Part shown: positions 26,392-34,903 of the stretch, one piece after another | Layout: each line of letters begins with the position of its first letter | Position numbering within the stretch: position 1 is the stretch's first letter | Assembly: GCA_012317185.1 (NCBI GenBank) | Contig: CP048838.1 | Span: 620,001 to 684,000, forward strand | From: [Clostridium] innocuum | GTDB taxonomy: Bacteria; Bacillota_I; Bacilli_A; Erysipelotrichales; Erysipelotrichaceae | DNA length: 64,000 nucleotides | Reading direction: 5' to 3' | Translations under genes and position numbers: made by a program | The notes under the pieces: model-generated | The model's input: the letters and a program-made list of their open reading frames with translations, nothing else | Database searches by the model: none | Told to the model about the DNA's origin: nothing

Positions 26392-27042
26392 ATGGATATT
26401 CGTGGTTTTTTTGCTAATCTGATCTATATACTGCCTGCGGTTGCGATTGCACTTTCCGTGCATGAATTCGCACATGCATTTGTTTCCTATAAGCTGGGTG
26501 ATATCTCTCAAAAGCAACGTGGCAGACTTACCCTAAATCCCCTAAAGCATTTGGATCCGTTTGGAACTCTGTCCCTGATTTTCTTTGGCTTTGGATGGGC
26601 AAAGCCGGTACAGGTGGATCCATATTTTTACCGCAATAAGAAAGACGGTATGATTTGGACCGCAATGGCGGGACCGCTGATGAATTTCATCGTCGGCTTT
26701 CTGATGGTCATATTGTATATGCTGTTCATACGCTTTGGATTGCTGTACAAAAATGAATTCACTTATTATCTGTTTCAGGTAATCGGCACAACGGCATCCA
26801 TCAATATTGGTCTTGGAATTTTCAATCTGATTCCGATTCCACCACTGGATGGCTCCAAGATTCTAATGGGGATCTTAAAGGAGGAAACCTATTTCAAGCT
26901 GATGCAATATGAAATGTATCTATCCTTCATCATGATATTCCTGTTAATGTCAGGTGTTTTGGATGGCCCGCTGATTCATGCCAGAGAGGCTATTCTGGAT
27001 GTGTTCGTCAAAGCGGCAAGCATGATCACCGGCCTTGGCTAA
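26392..27042 (+). CDS. Site-2 protease family (M50) membrane metalloprotease
   Basis: 216 residues, mostly membrane helices. The zinc site HEFAHAF lies in the first helix and the third ligand region NLIPIPPLDGSK in a later one, as in S2P/M50 enzymes. No PDZ domain is present, so it belongs to the short YwhC-like group of unknown substrate. ATG 26392 is 8 bases from TTGGAGG; the ATG at 26386 is too close. The GNAT gene begins at the next base after its stop. Confidence 0.88.
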   Translation: MDIRGFFANLIYILPAVAIALSVHEFAHAFVSYKLGDISQKQRGRLTLNPLKHLDPFGTLSLIFFGFGWAKPVQVDPYFYRNKKDGMIWTAMAGPLMNFIVGFLMVILYMLFIRFGLLYKNEFTYYLFQVIGTTASINIGLGIFNLIPIPPLDGSKILMGILKEETYFKLMQYEMYLSFIMIFLLMSGVLDGPLIHAREAILDVFVKAASMITGLG

Positions 27043-27471
27043 ATGAAGCTGTTGTTTAATAAAGCATCACCACAGCATGCAGCGCCCTTAACAGCCCTGC
27101 AGCATGTCTGTACGGATTTCTTACTTGCAAAGGGGATTCGCCAATGGACCTATATGTCGAAAGGTGATATTATAAAGGAGCTTCCGTTTACCTATGTGCT
27201 TTTGTCAAACCATACCGTGGTTGCTTCCTTTTGCATAAAGCCGTATGAAGAGGATGCAGCGTATGCAACCCGTATTGCTGTGCATCCCGATTATCAGGGA
27301 GCAGGCATAGGAAAGGCAATCTGTACCTGGCTGAAAGGCTATGAACAGCCTGTTTATCTGGATTGCTGGAACGGTAACGAGAAATTAAAGCGCTTCTATA
27401 AGGAAAATGGCGGACACATAATTGGCGTGTTTCCGGAAGCAGATTATGAAATTTGCGTTTTTTGTTTCTAA
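27043..27471 (+). CDS. GNAT-family N-acetyltransferase
   Basis: 142 residues with the acetyl-CoA fold: central strand ATRIAVHPDYQGAGIGKAIC, in which the motif A loop Q-G-A-G-I-G-K binds the pyrophosphate of CoA, and the C-terminal strand LDCWNGNEKLKRFYKENGG. It starts directly after the protease stop, with the ribosome site inside that gene. Acceptor unknown. Confidence 0.85.
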   Translation: MKLLFNKASPQHAAPLTALQHVCTDFLLAKGIRQWTYMSKGDIIKELPFTYVLLSNHTVVASFCIKPYEEDAAYATRIAVHPDYQGAGIGKAICTWLKGYEQPVYLDCWNGNEKLKRFYKENGGHIIGVFPEADYEICVFCF

Positions 27472-27513
27472 AAAAGGGATCGTAGCGGAAATCACGTTAT
27501 GATCCCTTTTCGC
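27472..27513 (+). terminator. Terminator after the GNAT gene
   Basis: AAAAGGGATC (27472-27481) pairs with GATCCCTTTT (27501-27510). Confidence 0.85.
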
Positions 27514-27623
27514 TGAAAGGAGAACGAAGGACTTCTAAGTCTGACAGGTTTCCTATACCGGCAAATATCTGCATATCAATCCTTTGGGGATAATGAAAAA
27601 AAGCTTCATCCAATTTTGCACAT

Positions 27624-27650
27624 AAAAAAGGGCATTTTCCATGCCCTCTT
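27624..27650 (-). terminator. glmS terminator
   Basis: On the reverse strand GGGCAT (27641-27646) pairs with ATGCCC (27630-27635) and is followed by TTTTTT. Confidence 0.85.
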
Positions 27651-27731
27651 TTCTATATTTAACCGCAGATGTGCAAACGTGTGTGTAGTATCAGGAAATT
27701 GAATGTAAGCGCACATCTTACGTTAAATACC

Positions 27732-29549
27732 TTATTCTACAGTGACAGACTTTGCCAGATTACGCGGCTGATCAATTTCACACCCGCGCAGCCTGGCGAT
27801 TTCATATGCCATCAGCTGTAAAGGGATTACCGTCAGGATTCCCTGAATCAGCTTATCCACCTTTGGTATCACCAGCACATCATCATAATAATCCGAAGCG
27901 ATATCAAGGTCATCGCTGATTAACAGCACAACATAAGCACCGCGTGCCTTAACCTCCTTGATATTGCTGATTGTTTTCTCATATAAATCCTCATCGGTCG
28001 CAAGTGCAATCACCGGTGTTCCCTTTTCAATCAGGGAAATGGTTCCATGCTTCAATTCTCCGGCAGCGTAGGCCTCGGAATGGATATAGGAAATTTCCTT
28101 CAGCTTCAGACTGCCCTCCATGGATAGTGAATAATCCAGACCGCGACCGATAAAGAAGACATCGTTGTGCTCATATATTTTTTTAGCAAATGCCTTGTAC
28201 TGGTCGGAATCGATCAGCTGTTGCATATGCTGCGGCAAATCCTTTAGTTCCTTCGTAATGCGTGCCGCTTCCTCTGCATCAATATTTCCATGAACATAGG
28301 CCAGATTGCAGGCAATCAGTGATAATACGGCAACCTGTGTACAATATGCCTTTGTAGTCGCTACACAGATTTCCGGACCTGCCTTTGTATAGATAACAAA
28401 GCTCGCCTCTCTGGCGATTGTAGAGCCGACAACATTGACGATTGCCAGAGTATCCACACCGTGCTCTTTCGCAAGTTGCAATGCCGCAATCGTATCGGCG
28501 GTTTCTCCGGATTGGGATACCAGAATAACAAGAGTCTTATCCGTGAATATCGGATTTGCATAGCGATACTCACTGGCGCACACACAGTCCACATGAATCC
28601 GTGCTCTGGTTTCAATCAGAGATTTTGCAATCATCCCCGCATACATGGCACTTCCGCAGGCAACTATGTGAATATCGTTGTACTTTGCCAGATTCGGCAT
28701 GGTATTCAACAGGTCCTTCATATCCACCTGCATTAAAGAATCAATCGTTTTCTTAACGACCTCCGGCTCCTCATGAATTTCCTTCAGCATGAAATGCTCA
28801 AAGCCATCCTTTTGAATATCCTTTATATCCAAATCGGTCACAAGGATATCGCGTTTCACAAAATCACCGTCCAGTGTCTTGATAATAATACCTTCACTGC
28901 TGCAGCGGGCAATTTCTTCATGCTCCAGAAGCAGGTATTTATTCGTATACTTCAAAAATGCGGAAATATCACTTGCAAGGAATGCCTTGTCACTTGCAAC
29001 ACCAAGTACAAGCGGAGAATTCTTTCGCATGGCATAGATGACATCCGCCTCATCCGCAAATATAATGGCAAATGCAAAGGAGCCGCGGAAATGATGATAA
29101 GCACATGCAAGAGCCTGCTGCTTGTCCTTTTTCAAAAAATAACAGTAGTCGATATACGCGCAGGCGATTTCACTGTCAGTGTCACTCTTGAATGTATAGC
29201 CTGCATTTTCCAGTTCTTTTTTCAGCTCATTATAGTTTTCGATAATACCGTTGTGAACCAGCGTGGTATTGCCGCTTTGATGCGGATGGGAATTGATTTC
29301 GCTCGGTTCACCATGTGTTGCCCAGCGCGTGTGTGCGATTCCCACCTGACCGCCGGCTAAGCCTACAGCCTCCATTTTTTTCTTTAGAAAGCTGACCTTG
29401 CCCTTTGCCTTAACGACCTGAACCTCGCCGTCATGTACAACGGCGACTCCGGCAGAGTCATAGCCTCGATACTCCAGAGCCTCCAGACCCTCAATTAAAA
29501 CACTATTTGAGATATTGCATAATCCCGCATAGCCTATGATTCCACACAT
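27732..29549 (-). CDS. glmS: Glutamine-fructose-6-phosphate aminotransferase
   Basis: Makes glucosamine 6-phosphate from fructose 6-phosphate and glutamine, the entry to cell-wall amino sugars. 605 residues. Mature N-terminal Cys in MCGIIGYAG is the glutaminase nucleophile; the start at 29549 is fixed by this and by GGAGGAC upstream. Glutaminase motif THTRWATHGEP-like (seen: AHTRWATHGEP), two SIS domains with CGSAMYAGM and SQSGETADT, and the C-terminal LAKSVTVE. A glmS ribozyme lies in its leader. Confidence 0.97.
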   Translation of the reverse strand: MCGIIGYAGLCNISNSVLIEGLEALEYRGYDSAGVAVVHDGEVQVVKAKGKVSFLKKKMEAVGLAGGQVGIAHTRWATHGEPSEINSHPHQSGNTTLVHNGIIENYNELKKELENAGYTFKSDTDSEIACAYIDYCYFLKKDKQQALACAYHHFRGSFAFAIIFADEADVIYAMRKNSPLVLGVASDKAFLASDISAFLKYTNKYLLLEHEEIARCSSEGIIIKTLDGDFVKRDILVTDLDIKDIQKDGFEHFMLKEIHEEPEVVKKTIDSLMQVDMKDLLNTMPNLAKYNDIHIVACGSAMYAGMIAKSLIETRARIHVDCVCASEYRYANPIFTDKTLVILVSQSGETADTIAALQLAKEHGVDTLAIVNVVGSTIAREASFVIYTKAGPEICVATTKAYCTQVAVLSLIACNLAYVHGNIDAEEAARITKELKDLPQHMQQLIDSDQYKAFAKKIYEHNDVFFIGRGLDYSLSMEGSLKLKEISYIHSEAYAAGELKHGTISLIEKGTPVIALATDEDLYEKTISNIKEVKARGAYVVLLISDDLDIASDYYDDVLVIPKVDKLIQGILTVIPLQLMAYEIARLRGCEIDQPRNLAKSVTVE

Positions 29550-29699
29550 AAATTGTCCTCCATTTTCGTTATTGTTTATTTTATGATGAAACTGCATACT
29601 AAAAAAATGTGTTTGTATACGCATGTACTGCAATACGTATACGCAAATTCGTAAAAAGCATGATAAAAAAATGAAAATTCTGTTGTATGAGTTGATATG

Positions 29700-29843
29700 A
29701 TATATAAATGTGTGATGAAATCAGTTTTGTAGCAGTATGATCTTGCTTTTGTCTGAAATCTTTCGATCCACACATAACCGTAACAGTACCCGCCGAATCT
29801 TTCGATAACTGTTATCCTCGTCAACCACGTAGGTCCTGGCGCT
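29700..29843 (-). ncRNA. glmS ribozyme/riboswitch
   Basis: On the reverse strand the leader reads A|GCGCCAGGACC at 29843 downward, then GTTGACGAGGA, TTATCGAAAGATTCGGCGGG and a 3' P3-P4 region. These are the conserved core blocks of the glucosamine-6-phosphate-activated ribozyme. Cleavage is expected between A29843 and G29842. The 3' limit near 29700 is approximate. When glucosamine 6-phosphate is plentiful the mRNA would self-cleave and be degraded. Confidence 0.93.
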
Positions 29844-29891
29844 CATTACTATATTCCTCATGTCCCTCCCTGAAACATAATAACTGTTACT

Positions 29892-29919
29892 AGTATACTA
29901 TACTTTTATGAGAATGCAA
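29892..29919 (-). promoter_or_regulatory. glmS promoter
   Basis: On the reverse strand TTGCAT (29914-29919) and TATACT (29892-29897), 16-base spacer, about 40 bases before the ribozyme cleavage site. Confidence 0.7.
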
Positions 29920-29984
29920 CTTAAATTTTTTATAAATTTAGCTTCTCAAGGAAGGATTTTAAAAAAGAAGGTGTCGAATATAAC

Positions 29985-30010
29985 AGGGATTCTTACTCAC
30001 TTTGGGTGCA
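29985..30010 (+). repeat. Possible solo end of the MITE-type repeat
   Basis: GGATTCTTACTCACTTTGGGTG here resembles the left end of the element at 48509 (GGTTCTTACTCAATTGTGGGTG). I found no matching second end or target duplication nearby, so it may be a remnant or chance. Confidence 0.3.
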
Positions 30011-30061
30011 AGTATAAATAAGGAAAAATGAGGAAGTAATTATCCTGTGAATTTAGAAACT

Positions 30062-30238
30062 TCATGTTTTCTTTCTTTTAAACTGTTTTATCAATTCTCC
30101 TTTCCAAGTAAAAACCTTAGCATAGATTTCACGGCTTATTATCAGAAACGGGTGTAACTTTTCCGGTTCCATGTACGCATTCACCAAGCTTTCATGCTCC
30201 TTGTTATTTAATGACAGTACAGCTTCTGCAGAATACAT
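30062..30238 (-). CDS. Small hypothetical protein or gene remnant
   Basis: A 58-codon reverse frame from ATG 30238 to TGA 30062 (MYSAEAVLSLNNKEHE ... ending KQFKRKKT). Its composition is protein-like, with a basic C-terminus, but the ribosome site is weak and two stop codons lie just before the ATG. It could be the 3' end of a decayed gene. I recognise no family. The rest of 29920-30356 holds no other gene that I can see. Confidence 0.3.
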   Translation of the reverse strand: MYSAEAVLSLNNKEHESLVNAYMEPEKLHPFLIISREIYAKVFTWKGELIKQFKRKKT

Positions 30239-30356
30239 CGCCTATCATTTGTTCAAGATGTATAAATTAAATACAATATCCTTGTTTACAATTTCTGCAT
30301 TAAAATAAAACCTTCATTTTATTTCAGAAAATTTCCATAAAATGTTAAGAAAACGC

Positions 30357-30413
30357 TTGCATTTATTTTCGTGTCCTAGTATTATATGGTATAGACCAAG
30401 TGGTATATACCAT
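30357..30413 (+). promoter_or_regulatory. Promoter and operator-like dyad of the SipW locus
   Basis: TTGCAT (30357-30362) and TATTAT (30380-30385), 17-base spacer. Right after the -10, ATGGTATA (30386-30393) is repeated inverted as TATACCAT (30406-30413), and GGTATATACC at 30402-30411 is itself a palindrome. The position over the start site suits a repressor site. Confidence 0.65.
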
Positions 30414-30480
30414 TTGCGATGAATGTGGCAATGACCATCACAGCACTACTGCAGATTAGGAAGAGAGAGGAAAGAGACAA

Positions 30481-31128
30481 ATGAAAAAAACGTTATTTAT
30501 GGGTGCTTTAGCACTTACAATCGCTACATCCATGGTTGCGGGAACCATGGCCGTTTACACACATGCAGATACACTTGCCGGAACAACGAATGATACGGTA
30601 AGCGCGAAAAAGTTTTATATAAACTCTACTGCAACGGATAAAATTAACATAAAGCTGGCTCCGGGAAACGAAGAATTCTGGGATTTCCAAGTAACGAATC
30701 ATAAGGATCATATCGTTACCGAGGTTCCGATGGATTTGAAGCTGAAGGTGGATTTGAAAAATGCAGCGGCACTGCCCGATCTTGTATGCACGTTATATCG
30801 CGTGGATGGTGAAAAGAATGTCGCACTGGCAAGCGGAACAAGAGCAGATGGCAGTACAACGATTGAATTAGAGAAGCTCGGTGAATTTGCTCCGAATGTT
30901 GAAAAAGACAGCACCTATAAGCTTGGTTTCTATTGGAAGGATACGGCTGGAAGCAATGATGCGCTGGATACGGCAATCGGTAGTGATGGCGCTATTAAAG
31001 ATGACGGACAGGCGAATCCTGGAGACACGCTATCCGGTATTTCTGTAACAGTGACCGGTACGCAGACCACGGATGCAGCAATCTTGCAGAGTATGAACCA
31101 GCCGGAATATAAGCCCGCCAATAAATAA
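30481..31128 (+). CDS. Exported TasA/camelysin-like protein, predicted SipW substrate
   Basis: 215 residues. A signal peptide (MKKTLFMGALALTIATSMVAG) is followed by GTMAVYTHADTLAGTTNDTVSAKKF, which fits the SipW-type pattern of small residues, aromatic, then a spacer before the mature beta-domain. The mature part is acidic and beta-rich, as in camelysin/TasA fibre or shell proteins; no catalytic motif is visible. GAGAGGAAAGAG precedes the ATG. It is the first gene of a five-gene locus, 19 bases before the signal peptidase. Confidence 0.72.
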   Translation: MKKTLFMGALALTIATSMVAGTMAVYTHADTLAGTTNDTVSAKKFYINSTATDKINIKLAPGNEEFWDFQVTNHKDHIVTEVPMDLKLKVDLKNAAALPDLVCTLYRVDGEKNVALASGTRADGSTTIELEKLGEFAPNVEKDSTYKLGFYWKDTAGSNDALDTAIGSDGAIKDDGQANPGDTLSGISVTVTGTQTTDAAILQSMNQPEYKPANK

Positions 31129-31147
31129 GTAAGGAACATTCAGAAAT

Positions 31148-31678
31148 ATGAAGCAGGATGTGTATACCAGCGAAGCACAGCTGCAGGCAATGCTGGACGA
31201 ACTGGAGCATGCACATGATCTCGACAGCAAGGCACATACGCGCATTGCCAGAAGAAAGCTGTTCAAGCTGATTGGTAATCTGGCAGGCGTGCTTATCATT
31301 GCCTTTCTGTTTATCACATGGCTGCAGGTGGAGGATGCAAGAAGCAGGGGAGAGGTACCGACTGTATGCGGTTATCAGATATATGAAGTGAAAACCGGCA
31401 GTATGGTGCCGACCATCCCTGTGAAATCACTCATCCTCTCCCGCATTCCAAAGGACGCGGCAAAGCTTGCGGCCGGTGATATTGTCACCTTTCAGGATAA
31501 CGGGGTAACCATAACACACCGTATTGTTGAGGTGATAGAGGAGAAGGGATCAATCAGCTATCGTACCAAGGGCGATAATCCCGCTAATTCTGTAGACCCC
31601 AATATCCTCACACCGGATCGCATACAGGCCGTTTATGTGATGAAGCTACCCTTTCGGTTCACGTCGGAAAGTGATTAG
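31148..31678 (+). CDS. sipW: Signal peptidase I, SipW (ER) type
   Basis: 176 residues. A long charged N-terminal tail (residues 1-40), one membrane helix (about 41-62), then the catalytic Ser85 in KTGSMVPTI and His124 in ITHRIVEV, followed by YRTKGDNPANSVDP. Serine-histidine chemistry marks the SipW/eukaryotic type instead of the Ser-Lys type. It should release the two flanking exported proteins. The N-terminal tail is longer than in B. subtilis SipW, and could contact the permease-like partners. Confidence 0.88.
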   Translation: MKQDVYTSEAQLQAMLDELEHAHDLDSKAHTRIARRKLFKLIGNLAGVLIIAFLFITWLQVEDARSRGEVPTVCGYQIYEVKTGSMVPTIPVKSLILSRIPKDAAKLAAGDIVTFQDNGVTITHRIVEVIEEKGSISYRTKGDNPANSVDPNILTPDRIQAVYVMKLPFRFTSESD

Positions 31679-31687
31679 GTGATTGCT

Positions 31688-32665
31688 ATGGATCAAACGA
31701 AGAAACGCTCTCAATGTGTGCTGATGGAGCACGTCGGCTCCATGGAATATTATCAGAGTCCGCAGCAGGAACCGCAGCAGGTGTTTTCGGATATCAACTT
31801 TGAGGCACTGGAGGGCGAGGTGTGGGCAATCCTTGGCACCAGTGCGTTTGAGGTGCGATTGCTGCTGGAAATTATAGCAAATGCAAGACCCTACAAGGAC
31901 GGACGCTGTGTACTTGCGCAAAAGGGCATGATGCGCAAAAAAAGAACCATCCTTCCACATGTATATTATATAGGAAGTACAAATATGCTGTTTACCAATA
32001 TGAATGTACTGGAGTATCTGATGTATATCACAGCGCGTGAGCAGGGGGATGCGGCAGTCAGGCAGAAACGTATACTGGAGAAAATCATGGAACTGAACAT
32101 GGGCTATGTCGCGTTATCCGTAATAGGAAATCTCACACCGTCTGAGCGATCTGTGGTCACGCTTCTTGTATCACTGTTCACGGAAAGTAAACTGATTATC
32201 TGGAATCTGGCACGGTTGGAATACGATGAACGCAGTCTTCAGGCAATTGCCGCAATCTGTGAAGAAATTCGGAAACAGAAGCGAACACTGCTGTTTTCCA
32301 CATTCGACTATCAGCTGATCGAACGTTGTGCAACGCATATCGCTCCTTTATATGATGGCAGGCTGCTCTATACGGGAACGGTAGAAGCCTTTGTGCAGAC
32401 CTGGGATCACCTGAGTACGATTATACAGGATGCACATATTACAGCTATACGAAATGCGATAGAAACGGCGCACAGCGACTATACGGTTCTGGAACGGGAT
32501 CAAACGTTATATGTTTGGGATCAGGAACAGAAAACGGATACCTATCACAGCATCTGGAAACTGCTTACCGAGCATCAGCTGCATCCGGATAGTATCCGCC
32601 GCCATCCACTGTGTGTGGAAAATGCCTGGAAGGAAATAAGAAACCATCATGATTTACAACCATAA
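31688..32665 (+). CDS. ABC-ATPase homologue with all catalytic motifs lost
   Basis: 325 residues with the overall order of an ABC ATPase, but every active motif is changed. Walker A (residues 50-57) reads GTSAFEVR with no Gly-Lys-Thr; the signature reads LTPSERSV instead of LSGGQ; Walker B reads LIIWNLARLEYD without the Asp-Glu pair; the switch His region reads FSTFDYQ. It is therefore probably not an ATPase. The protein is full length and in frame, overlapping the permease gene by 17 bases, so it is likely kept for a structural or regulatory role. Start ATG 31688 follows AGGTGAT. Confidence 0.75.
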   Translation: MDQTKKRSQCVLMEHVGSMEYYQSPQQEPQQVFSDINFEALEGEVWAILGTSAFEVRLLLEIIANARPYKDGRCVLAQKGMMRKKRTILPHVYYIGSTNMLFTNMNVLEYLMYITAREQGDAAVRQKRILEKIMELNMGYVALSVIGNLTPSERSVVTLLVSLFTESKLIIWNLARLEYDERSLQAIAAICEEIRKQKRTLLFSTFDYQLIERCATHIAPLYDGRLLYTGTVEAFVQTWDHLSTIIQDAHITAIRNAIETAHSDYTVLERDQTLYVWDQEQKTDTYHSIWKLLTEHQLHPDSIRRHPLCVENAWKEIRNHHDLQP

Positions 32666-34058
32666 TATAATTACAAAGGAACAGAAGCAGGCGTTTGTGG
32701 AAAGAAAAGAGAGCCGCAACAAGATTTTCTTTTACGGCATCATCGTAGCGCTTTTAACCTTTTCCCTGCATTTTATGTTACAGACCCTAACGCGCAGCGT
32801 ACTGTCCACCGCCCTGCCGCAACTGATGATGCCAAGCTACTTTTCCACACTCTCCCTGTATATTGTTATGGCCTTTATCTTATACACGGCCTACATGATC
32901 CGTTATTATGATTTTCTGACCTATGCGGAAATCTCACAAAATAAATGGTATACTCTGGCAAAAAACGGTTATGCGCCTCATCGCATGATTCTCGTCAAGC
33001 TGCTGACGCGGTTGTCCGAGGTGATTGCCTACTATACCATCGGTTTTTTGGCAACGCTGTTTCTGACCATGTTTCTGAAATATCCGTTTGTCGTATCATA
33101 TATGCTTCCCTTATATATATGCGGACTGATTGATCTGATCTTTTTGTCCCTGATCACCATGAGCGCCTCTTTGTTCATCAGCCGTCAGAGGAATGCACGG
33201 TATGTGATTATCATTGGTGCGATATGCATCTGGATGCTGCGACTGCAATGCGGTTATTATCATCTGATCAGTGATCGTATATGGATGAGCACACCCGGGA
33301 ATTTATTTGATCTGTCGCAATGCTCCTACCTGTTGTACTTTATCATTATGATTATCCTCTGTGTTCTAGTGGTTGTCTTTCGGGCGAAGCGAATTGCTCA
33401 GTATACTAATTTTCCGTTTTATGAACGGGATATGGATATGGGTGAGGATGTGAATATCGTTGTTCTTCAGGAGGACGGATATCGTGAGGTCGAGGAGCAG
33501 TATGTACGCAGACAGCGCAGAAAGGGAATGGATACACTGGTGAATCTGGCCATGGTTTTACTAATCACGGCCGGTGTTCTGATCAATGTGTTCGTGCTGT
33601 TTGTATCCTTATCCTCACCGGAGCGGGAAACCAACTACTTCGGTGTGATACCGTTTGTCTTCCATACGGAATCCATGGAGCCGCAGATTATGTATAATGA
33701 TCTGGCGTTCTTTGATGCAATCGACAAACAGGAGCCACTGCATGCCGGGCAGAGTGTTCTGTACCATGAGGATGACGGTCCGCAGGTCGCAAGCATCAAG
33801 GCGGTAAAGGGAGAAAAGCTTTCCGTTGATATTTTGAAGTATACGGACGATGTGAAAAAAGGAGCCTATGAAAAAGTTATAGCACGCGATGCGGTCTATG
33901 GACGCTACAGCGGAAGAAGCCGATGGCTGGGGGTAATTATTCTGTTTGCCAATACTGTTTTAGGTAGACTGATTCTATTGTTGATTCCGGCGTTTATGCT
34001 GTATTACTACAAACCGATTCTCGCCTATCTGAAAAAGAAAGGGTTTATTACAGAGTAA
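32649..34058 (+). CDS. Fusion of a six-helix ABC-2-like permease and a signal-peptidase-like domain
   Basis: 469 residues. Residues 1-245 hold six predicted membrane helices (about 26-48, 64-84, 117-142, 146-176, 184-204, 223-243). A charged linker follows, then a seventh helix (296-321), and a signal-peptidase-like domain whose Ser342 lies in HTESMEPQI. The expected His/Lys region reads VASIKAVKGEK, so the general base seems to be Ala or Ser. A last helix lies near 430-455. The protease half is probably inactive, or uses another base. It pairs naturally with the degenerate ATPase upstream. Confidence 0.72.
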   Translation: MIYNHNIITKEQKQAFVERKESRNKIFFYGIIVALLTFSLHFMLQTLTRSVLSTALPQLMMPSYFSTLSLYIVMAFILYTAYMIRYYDFLTYAEISQNKWYTLAKNGYAPHRMILVKLLTRLSEVIAYYTIGFLATLFLTMFLKYPFVVSYMLPLYICGLIDLIFLSLITMSASLFISRQRNARYVIIIGAICIWMLRLQCGYYHLISDRIWMSTPGNLFDLSQCSYLLYFIIMIILCVLVVVFRAKRIAQYTNFPFYERDMDMGEDVNIVVLQEDGYREVEEQYVRRQRRKGMDTLVNLAMVLLITAGVLINVFVLFVSLSSPERETNYFGVIPFVFHTESMEPQIMYNDLAFFDAIDKQEPLHAGQSVLYHEDDGPQVASIKAVKGEKLSVDILKYTDDVKKGAYEKVIARDAVYGRYSGRSRWLGVIILFANTVLGRLILLLIPAFMLYYYKPILAYLKKKGFITE

Positions 34059-34072
34059 GGAGGAATGCAGGA

Positions 34073-34882
34073 ATGAGAAATTATGCAATACTTGCTGCTG
34101 TTCTGCTGTGCGCGATTGTGCTATCTTCCGTTTCGGATAGCGCCGCAGTCTATACGCATTCTCAATCCTACAGCGGTGAGCTTACCTTTCACCGAGAAAT
34201 TACGATCGATGATTTCTTTCACTATGAAATGGTGGATACTGTGGCAGACAGCACCGCCGTTTATGACAAGGAACAGAAAAGCATTATCCTGCAAAATGAA
34301 TCGGGAGCTTTTATACAGCATACCAAGCTACCCGCAAAGGGGGATTACATGGCCTCAGTGGAACTGACATCAATTATGCCGGATACCCTGCAATCCATCG
34401 CCTTTCAATTTGGCGGCTCTGCGAATGTGACCAGTGAAGGAGAGGAAGGCAGAACGAACTATACTGCAATGGGGAATATTTTGAAGTTTGAGGACAATGG
34501 GGATCTTGTGATTATCAATCAGGGATTTCAGAAAAATCTCAATCAACATGATCAGTATGTGGAGTATTCCAATCATCAGGTATATCATCGGATTCCAAAA
34601 GCCGAACTGCCTGCTTTGAATGGCCGTCCGGTTACGCTTCGGGTGTTTGTGAAATATAACAGAGATAATGAAAACTGCTCCATTTATATCGTGATTAACG
34701 ATACTCTGCTAAATAAGGATGCTTTGATTCCGGCAGGCAGAGCAATGAATACCCAGTTTGCGGATCAGGTGGGCGCTAATCAGATCATCACAGGTGTATC
34801 CTCCTATGGCGCTGGTAAGCAGGTCACCTTTACAAAGCTGAAAATCGAACCTTGGGATGGAGAACGAAGCTCTGTTTATTAA
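34073..34882 (+). CDS. Exported protein, second predicted SipW substrate
   Basis: 269 residues. Signal peptide MRNYAILAAVLLCAIVLSSV followed by DSAAVYTHSQSYSGELTF, matching the AVYTH-spacer-G pattern of the first gene in the locus. The mature domain looks like a beta-sandwich of the LamG/jelly-roll sort (MASVELTSIMPDTLQSIAFQF, LRVFVKYNRDNENCSIYIV), with no clear catalytic residues. AAGGAGGAATGC precedes the ATG, 14 bases after the fusion protein. It may be a surface-binding or matrix component. Confidence 0.62.
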   Translation: MRNYAILAAVLLCAIVLSSVSDSAAVYTHSQSYSGELTFHREITIDDFFHYEMVDTVADSTAVYDKEQKSIILQNESGAFIQHTKLPAKGDYMASVELTSIMPDTLQSIAFQFGGSANVTSEGEEGRTNYTAMGNILKFEDNGDLVIINQGFQKNLNQHDQYVEYSNHQVYHRIPKAELPALNGRPVTLRVFVKYNRDNENCSIYIVINDTLLNKDALIPAGRAMNTQFADQVGANQIITGVSSYGAGKQVTFTKLKIEPWDGERSSVY

Positions 34883-34903
34883 AGCAGGGCTTTTTTTTTA
34901 ATC

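Noticed and set aside
29550..29633. 28-residue N-terminal extension of GlmS
   Set aside because: GlmS needs Cys directly after the initiator Met, and GGAGGAC sits before the internal ATG.
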